DNA from: Apus apus
Lineage: Eukaryota; Chordata; Aves; Apodiformes; Apodidae
DNA: 64,000 bases
Assembly (NCBI RefSeq): GCF_020740795.1
Contig: NC_067304.1
Coordinates: forward strand, 2,036,056 to 2,100,055
Direction of reading: 5' to 3'
Made by a program: the position numbers and the translations under genes. The notes under the pieces are model-generated. The model ran no database searches, had not been told where the DNA came from, and was given only the letters and a program-made list of their open reading frames with translations. Shown here one piece after another: positions 32,801 to 44,246 of the stretch (positions are counted from its first letter, which is position 1; every line of letters begins with the position of its first letter).

Positions 32801-34521
32801 CCCCCTTCTGATCCTTAGTCCTGATTCTGACCAGACCTGCTGCATCACCACAAGCTTCCTTGATGACCTGGACTTTGTTGGACCTGGCTGCCACCTCCAG
32901 GACTGTCCTGCTTACCTTGCTCAGGTACTGTGGGATGGGCTCAGTTGGCTGAGCTTCAAGCCCTAGACAGCTGAGGGCAGGCTCTGCTTGAAGGACAGCT
33001 GCCCTGTGCTACCATACCTTCCTCAGTGGTCCTTGCTTCCTTGAAGGGTGAGCTGAGCAAAGGGCTGCACATCAGGGCTCTTCTCTGAGTCTTAATGTAA
33101 TGGAGTATTTCATATAACACGTCACCTGTGGGGAAGGAAAGTCTGCTCAGATGGTTTTGGGTTTGGTAAAGGCTCTGGCAGTTGATGCTGGTGCTCAGAT
33201 TTCCCTGCTCCAGAGGTTACTCCCCATCCCAAAGTGTTTGCAGTCCAGAAGAACTAAAGGAAGGGGTTGTCCTTGTCTCCAGCACCCAACTGGCCAGAGC
33301 TAAAGCTGCTGGGACCCCTCCAGCCCCTGGCAGCAGAGCACAGCTTGTGCTGCACTTGGAGGGTCCTCAAGAAAGACCCTCAGACTCGGTCTGACCTGAG
33401 CTGGGAGCTCGGTGTCTGAAGTCCTCCTTGGTGAGGATGCAGAGGGCTTTGCCGTTCATCTCAAACCTGCTGCCGTCAGTTTCCCGCAGGGAATACTCTG
33501 CCTCTGCCCACCTCAGCCAGTGGATCACGTCCTCCTTGCTCCACAACGAGGGCTGGATTCCTGAAACCAGGGGCAGCCTCTGAAACAGCTCAGTCTCTAC
33601 CTTCAACGCTGCTGAGGGCCAGGGGGGGGACACTGGGCTTCTCCACCACCAAACTCTCCCTCTGTGTTAACACCCCAAAGAGATGATGAACCCTGATCCA
33701 TCTTGTCCATCTAATCTAGGCAGCAGGGAATGGTCCCTGGGTGGGACACCACGGCTGTACCCTCCATGTCCCACCCTGTGGGAGCTCCTTTTTTTTTTTT
33801 TAAGCAGTGTTGATTTGCTCAACATCTACTCACTCAGCCTGCCTGGAAGCTTGAAGATCTCCCCCTCGCTGATGGGCGGGTGTCTGGCCTGGGCCAGGGG
33901 TGGTAACGAAGCTGCAGCCACGGGGCTGGAGGAGCTGCCTGCCCCTTTACCCTGGGGAGAAGAGATCAAACACATCAGGGGGGGAAATTCCCAGCTCTGG
34001 TCCTGCTTTTCCTTCAGAGGTGCCTCCACCACAGTGAACCCTCAGATCCTTCCTACTTGATGTGCTGCCTGCAGGTTCTCCACCCTGGCTCTAGTTCCTA
34101 CTCCAGCCCCAGAAGGAATCTCTAGTTGCCCAAGAAAGTGTTTGTAACCAGAGCTTCCCTTTTTCTCCAGTTCCTCTCCTTAGCACAGGTTCCTGCCCTC
34201 AGCCAGGCTCTGGGTTTTCCATCCTCACTGCCCCATTTCTGCAGGAGAAGATGGAGCCAAGACCAGCAGAGCCTGGAGGATCCTCTGGTCCTTGTTGGGT
34301 GCCCAGGGTTTGATGTTTCAGTTCTTCAGAGCTGTGAAAACACAGCTGGTAACAGTGCTTAGATTTTGCCCTAAAAAAATGCTGCATGAAGAGATTTCCC
34401 AACTGCTTCCCCCAGTGATCATTCAGGAAATGGTCATCCCAGGGTTTGGGGAGATGGCTGCTCCTCCTGCTCTCCTGCCATTAAGCCCTTCAAAACTTAC
34501 TCCTTGCTCTTGGTTGCTCAT
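29880..34521 (-). CDS. ETV7: ETV7 (TEL2), ETS-family transcription factor
   Basis: Nuclear ETS repressor paralogous to ETV6. Coding exons, 5' to 3': 34501-34521, 33834-33951, 33396-33611 (or 33608), 33018-33125, 31935-32126, 30982-31124, 30732-30832, 29880-29985. All phases join and total 1005 bases, 334 aa; human ETV7 is about 341. Exon 1 codes only MSNQEQG before a GTAAGT donor. The PNT (SAM pointed) domain lies in exons 3-4, with [20 protein letters not shown] and [19 protein letters not shown], then [18 protein letters not shown]. The ETS domain starts [12 protein letters not shown]; its recognition helix reads [14 protein letters not shown], with the two DNA-contacting Arg present. The linker exon has [12 protein letters not shown] and VDGKIA as in human ETV7, which separates it from ETV6. 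The acceptor of exon 3 is CTCAGCAG (NAGNAG). Mouse lacks this gene, so a full avian copy is useful. Confidence 0.95.
30600..30727 (+). mobile_element. CR1 3' end remnant
   Basis: GTGTTGAAGGGTCATTTGGA, GATGGTTGGACTTGGTGG and CCTAGGATTCTATGAT. It ends five bases from the ETV7 exon at 30732, so the CR1 tail abuts the splice donor. Confidence 0.75.
31149..31296 (-). mobile_element. CR1 fragment, antisense, older subfamily
   Basis: CATGGAATGCCAGGTTGGAA and GTGGGGGAATCCACCACTTG. It is cut by the plus-oriented CR1 that follows. Confidence 0.8.
31297..31660 (+). mobile_element. CR1 LINE fragment, inserted into the older copy
   Basis: GAGAAGAGAAGGCTCCAGGG to TTCCATGATTCTGGGATT. With 31149-31296 it forms a head-to-head pair in an ETV7 intron. 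Confidence 0.92.
32490..32900. other. possible LTR-like or other old repeat
   Basis: C-rich sequence with a TATA-like CTATTTAAG at about 32619 and no coding potential, in an ETV7 intron. The look is that of an avian LTR promoter, but neither TG...CA ends nor target duplications were found. Confidence 0.2.
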
Positions 34522-35690
34522 CACAGAACCCCCCCAGCCTCACCAAAGGGGTGAGATGGTCCATACTGGGAGCAGCAGCCCCAGCACCTCTGGGCTGGGG
34601 GTGGGGGGGGATTGGTGTCCCCCAACTCTGCTTCCAGGTTTTCATCCAGACAAGAGCCAGAATGGACCTCAGCTCCAGCTTCCAGCCCCATTTACATCTT
34701 GAAACATTCCCAGGAGCCAAGCACAGAATGTTTTCTCCTCCAAAAACAAAACAAAACAAAACAAACCTATTAAGGTGAATCCCAGGAATTTCTCAGCTCC
34801 ATTCTCTGGATAATTAACACTTTTGCCTCCCAGTAGGATTTTCCCAAGGAGTTGCCAACTCTGGGTGCTTCAGTTCACCCTTCAGGCAGATTTTTTTTGG
34901 GGGGATATGAGCAGCCAGGGCTCCTGGATTGTGTATTTGGGGGGGGAGGGTGTTGAGGAGCTGAAACAGCCCCCAAAATCAAGTAACAGTGGTGAAGAAA
35001 ACCAGCCAGAGCAGCCACTGGCTGGACACCTTTGATGTTCCCAGAACTGGGAGTATGGGAGCAAAGTGCTTCATGTCTCCCAAGGAAAAATGCTTCCCTG
35101 TGATCCCGGGGGGAAGGAAAGCAGGAGAAACGCAGGGCTTGGTGAAGGGTGAGGGGTTTTCTCCACCAGGAGGAGAGTTAATTGGGTGGGAGCGGTGGAA
35201 TCGCTGCCTCGGGGTTTTGGCAGAGCAACCAGAGAAACCCCAGTATAAACCCCAGTATAAACCCCAGTATAAACCCCAGTATAAACCCCAGTATAAACCC
35301 CAGTATAAACCCCAGTATAAACTCCAAAGGGGCTCGGCAGCCGGGCCAGCTGCCTTCGGGATTGATTCGAAGCAAGAAACTCCGGGAAAAAAAATAAAAG
35401 AGAAAGAAATTCACAGTGTATTTTTTATCTAGAGCTCTCCAAAGGTGCTGTGGTTTTTTTCCTCCCACCCGTGTGACTTGTACGAGATTTACTGTAAAAA
35501 CAGACCAAAGGTTCGATATTTTTCTTGCTCCTAAACATTTCTAGGGCATAAAAGACGCATTCTGAGGTTTTTATTGCTTTGCACCTGTTTTATGGTGGTT
35601 GCTGTGGGGTTTTTTTCTCCTGGCTTTGCTGCTCTCACACGTTTCTGGGACTGAGTTTCCTTGATTCCAGAGGGGGGAAAAAATGTCCTT
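34522..35690. other. ETV7 5' flank
   Basis: The ETV7 promoter and leader should lie here or in the CpG island beyond; no leader exon could be fixed. An (AAAAC)n run is at 34742-34766 and a 12-bp minisatellite at 35239-35322. Confidence 0.4.
35239..35322. repeat. 12-bp minisatellite, seven perfect units
   Basis: Seven identical copies of CCCAGTATAAAC. Twelve bases keep frame, so the plus strand reads (PQYK)n and creates a false ORF. It lies about 400 bases outside the CpG island. Confidence 0.97.
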
Positions 35691-37100
35691 GGAAGGGTTG
35701 GGGTGGGAGAGGGGGGGGAAGGGAGTGGGAAACGAGTGTGTCGTCGTCCCCCCCCCCCCCCTCCCCCGAGATGCTCAGTCCGGGGTGGGGGGGACGGAGC
35801 CCCCGGCTGGAGGTGGGTGGGGGGGTCACCCTCCCCACCCCTGGGGCATCAGCTGCCAGCCCGTGGTTGGGGTGGGGAGGTTGGGGGGGCTGTTACCTGC
35901 ATCCCGGGTACCCGGTGCGGGCAGGTCCTGACCCTGCGGCCGCTGCGGCTTCGGCTCGATCCTTCCGGGAAACGAAATCGAAATGGGCCGGAGCTCCGGG
36001 AGGCCGGAAAACGGTTTGGGGGGGGGGGGGGGAGGTTGTGGCAGCGTCCGGGACCGTGTCGTTCCCTCCTCTTCCCCTTTCTCCCCTTCCCGTGGCCCCG
36101 CGTCCCCTCCCGCACAACCTCCGCCCCGGGGGATTCCGCTCGGGAGGGTTTGCCTGCCACTACCGGGATAGCACCGGGAGGGGTGGGGGGGTGCTCTGTT
36201 CTCCCTGGGGATCCTATCCCGCGCTACCGGAGGAGGGAGGAGCTCCCGCGACACCCCGGGGGAGCAGCTGGAAGAGTTGGGTTTATCCCTTTTCTCCACC
36301 GGGCACGGCCGGGACGGGGCAGCGGGGCCGGGAGGGGCTCGGGGGGGGCCGGGAAGGACTCAAGGGGGTCGGGGGGAGGCGGGGCAGGATGCAGCGAAGG
36401 CTCCGCACCCCGCTCGGTCGGGGCGATGCGCGTCCCCGGTGGCGGGAGCGCGCCCCGCGTTCCCGCCACGCCCAAGCCCCGCCCCCCTCGACCGCCGCTA
36501 AGCCCCGCCTCCTCTGCTCTCATTGGTCGGACCGCGCTGGGGGCGGGGCCCCGCCGCGCTCGGGTTGGCCCCGCCCTCCGCCCGCCTGAGGGAGCGGCCT
36601 CGGCGGGGACGCGGTGAGCGAGGCCTGGGCCGGGGGGGGGGGCGGCGGTCGCGGCCTTTCCTCCCCCTCCGTGGGGCCCGGCGTGGCCTGTGGGGCCTTT
36701 CCTCCCCCTCCGTGGGGTTTGGTGGGAGCCCTTTCCCCCCGTGAGGGGCCTCGCCGCGCCTCTCGGGGCTTCCAGGCTGGTTTCTGGGCCTCAAGGGGTG
36801 GGCTGTGTGCTCCGGGGAGCGGGCCCGGCGGCCTCGGGGGGAGGGGGGGGGGCGGGTTTCGCTGCCCCCTGCGGGTGTCTGTGGGGTGGGAGGTTCTCTG
36901 TGGGGCCGAGGGGGTGTCGGCGGGGTTCGAGCGGGCTCCGTTGTTCTGTATGGGCTGTGGAGGGGATGTGGGGCCGGGGGGGGGGGGAGCTGCCCCTCTC
37001 TGGGCCTTTCGGGAGCTTCCTCAGGGGCCTTGTTGTGTGCACGAAGGACACGAAGGTCTGTGGGGCTGGGGGTGCCTCCCCCTGCCCTGTGTGCGCTCGG
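35690..37100. promoter_or_regulatory. CpG island, presumed KCTD20 promoter
   Basis: It is strongly G+C rich and dense in CpG. An inverted CCAAT box (ATTGG) is at 36522-36526 and a GC box (GGGGGCGGGGCC) at 36539-36550, with another CCGCCC around 36571. No TATA box is present. Several long mononucleotide runs occur, including C14 at 35748-35761 and G15 at 36018-36032. Long ORFs on both strands here are products of low stop-codon frequency. Confidence 0.8.
36560..36613 (+). other. KCTD20: presumed non-coding exon 1 of KCTD20
   Basis: The sequence downstream of the CCAAT and GC boxes ends at a good donor (GACGCG|GTGAGCG) at 36613. The first base is a guess. It would splice to the exon beginning at 55510, leaving an intron of 18.9 kb. 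Confidence 0.5.
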
Positions 37101-39428
37101 AGAGGAGGCTTTGGGGGCCTTTCCTACACTGTGTGTTTGGCAGGGGGCTGGGACTGTTATCCCTGGAGCTAATTGTACATCCCTGGGACTGGGACACGCT
37201 ACCCCACGTAACCCCTGGCGTGTGTGGGAGCCCTCGAAGGGCTGTGCCCAGTGCCCTTTGGTGAGGCTACCAGGTATGAGCAGCCCCCCCAGAGCAGGAA
37301 GCATCCTCCTCCTCGCAGGGTTGGTCACGCTGCCCTCCTGTGCCTGTCCTGGGGCTGCAGCTGGTTCGTTATTATTCTGAAACATGTTCTTAGGCTTGAG
37401 TCTGCCTTCCCTTCCCTCCCTCCTTCCTGGCCCTGCTGTGCTTTGAAAGGCAGGAGGAGTTTCTCAGGTGCAGTAGGTGAGAGCTCAGCCTGCCTCGTAG
37501 GCACCGTTTTGTGTCATGACTTTCCCTGTCTCTGGTCCTGTGCTGACTGCTCAGTGACCTTGGGCTTTCCAGGAGAGGGTTAACAATGCAGTCTTGGGTA
37601 TAAACCTGGGAGGCTGAGAGCACACCTCTTAGAGTGTTTTAAATTACTTTGCCAGGGTTGCTGCAAGGCAGAAAATTCACCTGTGCTCCCTGTGCCTGCC
37701 TTATCCTCACCACAAAGTCCCAATCCTTCCTGCTGGCATCAGCAGCAATCAAGAACTGCTAGGAGAAGGAGGTCGTGTCAGGAATCAGCAGAAAGGCTCA
37801 GCTCTCCCTGTTGACCTGTGTCCTTGTTTACCCCAGTGCCTGGACTGTGGGACTGTCAGTCAGCTGGCTTTCAGGGTTATAAATACTCTGGGTTCATAGG
37901 AGCCTTTTCAGTGACATAAGCATCAAAACAGGGAATTATTTGGCTCAAAACCTGTGGGTTGGTCTGTAGGCAAAGCTGCTTGCAAGAGGTGTTAATTATT
38001 ATTCTTCAGACTAGATTTACACATGCCTTTATTACAGGGGAACAAGATATTTAGGGAAGCAGTCATGTTTTACTAAAACAAATAGACTGATACTGTTTAC
38101 AACCTCTGAGTACTTATGTCACTTTTAAAAAATGCTCATTTGCAAAGCAGCCTTATAGTGGCAGAATTGTCTTTATTTTTGAAGAGAACATCCAGGTTAA
38201 AGGGTCTGATCTTAGAGCTGAAGCAGTTTGTGCAGACTAATTCTAAGAGAAAACTGCAGGAAACTGTATCCAAACTTATTCCAGCTTATCCTAAAGCAGT
38301 AAAGAAGAGGCTGAAGTTAAGTTGTGCTTTCATGGAAATAAGGTGTGTGCTGAGTTAGCTGGTGTTTGTTTCTGGAGCTTTCTGATTTGTAGTTCTTCTG
38401 TATGAAGCTGAGTGGACTTCAGTGAGCCCAGCCAAGCTGCAGGTGTCCACGTGGAAGAAGCTGTAGTCAAAAGGACCAAACTGGTGATTTAGATACTTCT
38501 CAGCAGTGGTGAGAAGTTACAGCAAAGACATTTGAGCTGTTTGGTGTAAATTGCATGTACCTACAGGCAGGGAAAGGGGTTGGTTATTTTGGGGTTGGTT
38601 GGCTTTTTTCTGGAAATGTTTTGTGGCAGTTTTTGGAGTGGAAGGCAAGGCAGTAATTCCAGAGAGTCAGAAATAGGAAGCCTCATCACTGGTCATAATT
38701 GTGCTAACAGGAATGTATTGTCCAAGATCCACTTGGATGTGGCCAGTATAAAATGACTCAGTGTTCCATTTTCTGTGCTCCAGAGGCAGCCTTGCCTGAG
38801 CTAAACACAGCAGAAAGCTTTTATTTCCTTCCCCAAAGTATTTTGAACCATCAGAATGGAGAGATGTTCTTCTTTTTTTTTTAATCTTCTTTTATTAATT
38901 ATGTGATCATAAATCTGATCTTACCTCAGGTCTCTTTGAGGTGCCTTCATATCTTGGCATGTTCACTCTTGCCTGCTCTGAATCCAAGAGGTTTCATAAC
39001 CACCCACTTTCAGTTTTCTGTTCAGGATATTGTTACATTTTTAGTGTGATGATTCAGGCTGTCTTTACAGGTCATGAGGACTAAGAATCACCCCTGGCTT
39101 TATTAGTTGATGGTCTCAGCACAAAGTTTGGGGCATGTTAGGATGTGTTTGTCCCTCAACCTCATCTTGAACTCATTCCAGGTGCCCGTGACAGGCAGCC
39201 AAGTGTTTAGCTCATGGTGTAGCAGCGTGGTTAAAGGAAGCAGAGTGTAATCTTGTTCAAAAACAATGCTGCTAACTCCACTTGAAATGGCTGAAAACCC
39301 ATAAGGAGAAAACTTGAAGTGTAGAGCCTAGTTAAATAACCTTTCATTCTTTGCAATGAATTTGCAGTAAGACTTCAATACTGTATAACAGTTAAAACCA
39401 CCTTTGTCCCCTTTTGCCAAAAGCTGGG

Positions 39429-39692
39429 ATCATAAAATCATGGAATGGTTTGGGTTGGAAGGGACCTTCAAGATCATCCAGTCCCAACCCCCTGCATGGG
39501 CAGGGACACCTCCCACCAGCCCAGGCTGCTCCAAGCCCCATCCAACCTGCCCTTCAACACTGCCAGGGATGGGGCAGCCACAGCTTCCCTGGGCAACCTG
39601 GGCCAGGCTCTCACCACCCTCACAGCCAAGAATTTCCTCCCATGTCCAACCTCCCTCTCCCAGTTTTCATCCATTCCCCCTTATCCTTTCAC
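39429..39692 (-). mobile_element. CR1 LINE fragment, antisense
   Basis: ATCATAAAATCATGGAATGG through the shared core to TTTTCATCCATTCCCCCTTA. Confidence 0.93.
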
Positions 39693-41892
39693 TCCAAGCC
39701 CTTAATAAAGGAATACTGGCCAAGCAGCAGGGAGTAATGGCACTGTTTTAATGATTGCATCCCAGCGTTGCAGTCCTGTTATGAAAGTCACTGCATGATG
39801 ACAGACCAGCTCAGCAGCCAGAGAACTGGTGGAAAGAGATTTGCAGAGCTACCTGCAGTAACACCTACCTTTGCAGTCTCTTAGTTACATGTTCTTGCCA
39901 AGGCTGGTGTCAGAAACTCTTCCTCCAACTAGAAGTAGAATATAAATGCAAAACAAGCCTCCCTAAAACGTTTGCTTGGGAATGAATTCTGGAGCTGTTG
40001 CTGCTTAGAGATCCCAGAGGAGTGTATGGACAATAAGCTCTTTCTTTGCAGGAAAAATGCTGAATTGGTGCCTGCTTCTAAAGGCCACTTCTGCTGTCTA
40101 AAGGGTCTCCTGATTTTTAAATGAATTGCTTGATAGAAAGTAAATTTAGCTAGAGGATCAGTTCATTACTGGCTAATTTAACCTGGATCTGGGCAGGAAG
40201 TGTAGGAAATACCTTTTTGTTTGGAAATGTGAAGGGATGAGGAGCCACCACTATTTTGTCTTCTATTTGGTTCATAAACAGCGTAATCGGAGCTAAGGAT
40301 GAGTGCAGAAATTACCAGTTTGGCAAAATGGACATGTTCTCTAGAAGCAAGATGGTTGTAGGGTCTGTTGTTTTGGGGGGCTTGGCCAGATTGCTCGTGG
40401 AAGCTCTGATTTCAGATTTCTGATCCCACCATCCCTGCTGATTCCATCAGGACAGTTGGCTAGAGCTTGTGGACCATCATTTGCCAAGGTCAGGGCAATT
40501 TTAGATCCCTGGCTTTTGGATGGCCTTTCCAGGTGAAGTGTTGTCTACTGAACAGCCTGCCAAATTCCCAAATTTCTTCTGTCCCATAGCCCAGACTGAT
40601 CCCATCTGGATTCTGAAGAGCTGAATCACCTTCCAGTGCTGCTTCCTTCCCAGTGTCTGTGTAGGGAAGCTGGGTTTTGTAATCCAGGCAGCTCAGGGCA
40701 GATGAGCCCAACCCCTGGGCTCCAGGGAAAAGGGGGAGTGCAGCAATATTCCCTGTGCAGCTCCAGCTGAGATGGAGCCCTGGATGTGTCTGTGTGTGGT
40801 GGGAGGAGAGGCTAAGGAGCAATGGTTTTGAGGCTCAAAGGGTATCCAGCTTTCCAGAGAAGGGGGTTTATAAGAGGTTGGCAGAGGGACGTGGCCTGTG
40901 GTCTCGGGTCTAGAAGTGGTGGGGAGATTTCTTATTATCAGGATGCTGTTGGCCTGTTGCCATGGAGCTGGTGCCTGGGATTCCTTTGCAGACTGGAAAC
41001 CCAGCTTGGGTTGTGACGTGACAGAAGCACCCAAGGCAGAGCAGAGAGGGCCTCCACATGGGTGTGTTTTAGGAGTCTGTTGCAGGGAAATAATGACACA
41101 TGTAAGCCAGTAAGTAGCTGAAGTCTTGGGACTTCTCATTTCATCAGCTTTTGTGGTCATTTCTCTTCCTGTCTTGTGTTCCAGTTCTGATTTTCAGTCA
41201 TGTTGTGTCCTCTGAGCACAGATCATCTGCTAGCCTGGGTATTTCTTTGCTCCACTTGTCAGAGCACAAAAGAGGGGGGTTTGGAGGGCAGCTTCTTGGT
41301 GAGCACAGGCCTGAGACTGAGAAGTAGACTCATGGCTGTTGGTGTTAGAAGAGGCTTTGACCATGGGCTGTAGTCACTGAAGTTCAACATTCAGTAATTC
41401 TGTCTTCAGTGACTGGGATGTTTTTTTTTTCCTTGGCTTTATTCCTCAGGATAATCTTACATGTGTTTTGTGCAGCTAATAAAAATGATGTTAATCCAGT
41501 GATTGCTCCTGAGGGTGGGAATGATCACTCATTGCATTGGTTATGCTGCTGACCACACAAATATGGCAATACTCTTGTGAACTCTAAACTGGAACAGGTT
41601 GTAGTCAGAGTTACAGGAGTACTAGGTAGCAGTTTACTCTGAGAATAAAGAACTGCCTGGGATCCAATACTGAAATAGCCAAAAGAAGCAAAAAATAAAA
41701 TAAGGGGTGAAGGAAATCTAGTAAAGATAGAGAAGTGGGAGCAGAACTCTGTGAGTCTGGTCTGGTTTGGCAATTTGTGGACAAATAATATGGATTAAAG
41801 ATCATGAGTCACACTTGAGTGGCAGAAATGGGTATTGCAAAAACAGGGATGTGAATGCAACCACCAACTGGGTCTCATAAAGTAATACTTTA

Positions 41893-42126
41893 TGGAAGAG
41901 GGGGGATTGAGGTTGGACATGAGGAGGAAATTCTTGGCTGTGAGGGGGGTGAGACCCTGGCCCAGGTTGCCCAGAGAAGCTGTGGCTGCCCCATCCCTGG
42001 CAGTGTTGAAGGGCAGGTTGGATGGGGCTTGGAGCAGCCTGGGCTGGTGGGAGGTGTCCCTGCCCATGCAGGGGGTTGGGACTAGATGATCTTTAACGTC
42101 CCTTCCAACCCAAACCATTCCATGAT
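41893..42126 (+). mobile_element. CR1 LINE fragment
   Basis: GGAAGAGGGGGGATTGAGGT to AACCATTCCATGATCTTG. Confidence 0.93.
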
Positions 42127-42920
42127 CTTGTGCTCAGTGCTGCCAGGTAATTGCTGCTTGGCTGTAAAGTTTTGTCGACACAGTTTGAAAATCAGATCAG
42201 AGAGGCACAAATAGTGAGGCCATATTGAATAAAAGAAGGGTTTCCTCAATAAATATAATTCTGGATCTAGAAAGTGTAGCTGGGTCTCCTGGAGCTGAGC
42301 TCCATGGCTCACCCCACTGGAACAACAGCTCATTAGGTTTCCAAAATTAACCTGTGAGCCCATATGATGCTGTAGGATGCCCTGTTAGCAGTCTTTATTA
42401 AGAATATGCCCCAACTTTAGTGATTTTCTCAGTTTAAGAATCTTTGAGATGGTTTTTCTCCAAGTGGTATCTGGTTTATAACTGGAATGACTGCAGTTCT
42501 TGTTTGGGGTGTTCTGATAACTTGGAGGAGCTGGAGTGAAAGGTTCACAAGGGAGGTGAGTAGGGAAAAGTCAGGGAGGAACTGCAGCTTCTCCAGCAAC
42601 AGAGGTTTTCAGTAGGATAGGATATTAGCTGGGTGGATTTTCCAAGTCTCTCAGTTCATGGGCAGTTAATATCAGCTGCTAGTTCATCACAACTGGAGCA
42701 AATAATGGAGGAAAGCAGCCTAGGGAAGCTGTAACCATATGATACTTGCTAATTGCTTCTTCCTCTGGGTGAGTAGATTAAAAATCAGAGCATTGCATAA
42801 TCTCCAGCCATGGAAGAGGTTCCATCTGCCTGGAATGTTATCTGCTGTAGCAGCTGGGAGTTATGAATGAGTTCCCTAATCCATTGACAGAAATGTTCTG
42901 CAGGCCACCTCGTGGCTTAA

Positions 42921-43147
42921 AAGAGAGATTTAGGTTGGACATGAGAAGAAAATTCTTTGCTGTGAGGGTGATGAGACCCTGGCCCAGGTTGCCCAGGGAA
43001 GCTGTGGCTGCCCCATCCCTGGCAGTGTTGAAGGGCAGGTTGGATGGAGCTTGGAGCAACCTGGGCTGGTGGGAGGTGTCCCTGCCCATGCAGGGGGTTG
43101 AACCTAGATGATCTTTAAGGTCTCTTCCAACCCAGACCAGCCTGATT
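42921..43147 (+). mobile_element. CR1 LINE fragment
   Basis: AGAGAGATTTAGGTTGGACA to CCAACCCAGACCAGCCTGAT. Confidence 0.92.
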
Positions 43148-44071
43148 CAGGTGTAGAGGTGAGGCAGTGCTGGCTGCTGGTCAGTGGTATGAAAAGGTTG
43201 TTGTGACTCTGCATCACTGCTCCCAGCCTGCTGTGTTCCCCTGTGTGATGTGTCTCCCTTGGACCTCAACAAAGGTGTTTGCTAGTGAGGAAATACATTT
43301 ACATGCAGTTTTCTGGCACGCTTGAGGAGCAGTGATAAACAGCTGGTTGGCTTTGAATGTGCTGTGCAAGATACTGAGGTGAAACCAGTCTAATTCTGTC
43401 TGGTACCTGGTCTTGGCTGAGCATCAGGGAAGCTCGATTTCTGTTTACTGGTAATTATAAAGCTCAGTGCATTAGGGCTGTGCTATATTTAAATGGTACC
43501 TTGTCTGTCAGCCGTCCCTATTACAAAATGTTCTTTGCCAGGATCATGGGGTTGAGCCCCTCCTTTTAAAAGCTGGTTTTGAAACTCTCCATTGTTTTCA
43601 GACAGTTAATATGCCAGGGCTGTGGCATCTTTATCTGTCTTGGTGCTGGTATGTCATTCCAAGACCATTTTAAAGGTTTTGTGGACAACTGTGAGAAATT
43701 CCATTTCACCTCTCATAGAGTTATTGCATTTCTGAAAGATGAAATGGTTGTTAATGCAGGAAACAGACTCATCTCCAGTCTCTCACCCTGTGCACTGCAG
43801 ACACTTTGTGCTGTCTTGAACTGGGAGACTGTCACAGCTGAATTAAAAATAACAATTTGAAACAATTCCTGTGAACTCGGATTGACAATTGTGAGACTTC
43901 AAGGCTTTGCTTATCCCCAGGGGAGCTGGAGCCCTGGCAGTGAGCAACCCAGCACCCCCGTGGGTGTCCTGCAGACAGGACTGGTGCTGAGTGTGCTGAG
44001 GGACTTCTGCCCAAGTGACTTTTGGTCTGGGTTTGTCACCAAGAGGTTCACTTGGTGATGGTGATTTCTTA

Positions 44072-44246
44072 TAATCATAGAATGGTGAAAGTTGGAAGGG
44101 CCTTAAAGATCATCAGGTTCCAACCTCCCTGCTGTGAGCAGGGACACCTCCCACCAGACCAGGCTGCACAAGCCTCGTCCAACCTGGCCTTGAACACCTC
44201 CAGGGAGGGGGCAGCCACAGCTTCCCTGGGCAACCTGGGCCAGTGA
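44072..44246 (-). mobile_element. CR1 3' end fragment, antisense
   Basis: AATCATAGAATGGTGAAAGT to TTCCCTGGGCAACCTGGGCC. It is directly followed by a plus-oriented copy. Confidence 0.92.

Noticed and set aside
35579-37385. Long ORFs on both strands in the CpG island (up to 336 codons plus and 295 codons minus)
   Set aside because: High G+C removes stop codons; composition is Gly/Pro/Arg/Ser only, several frames are open together and no splice or homology support exists.
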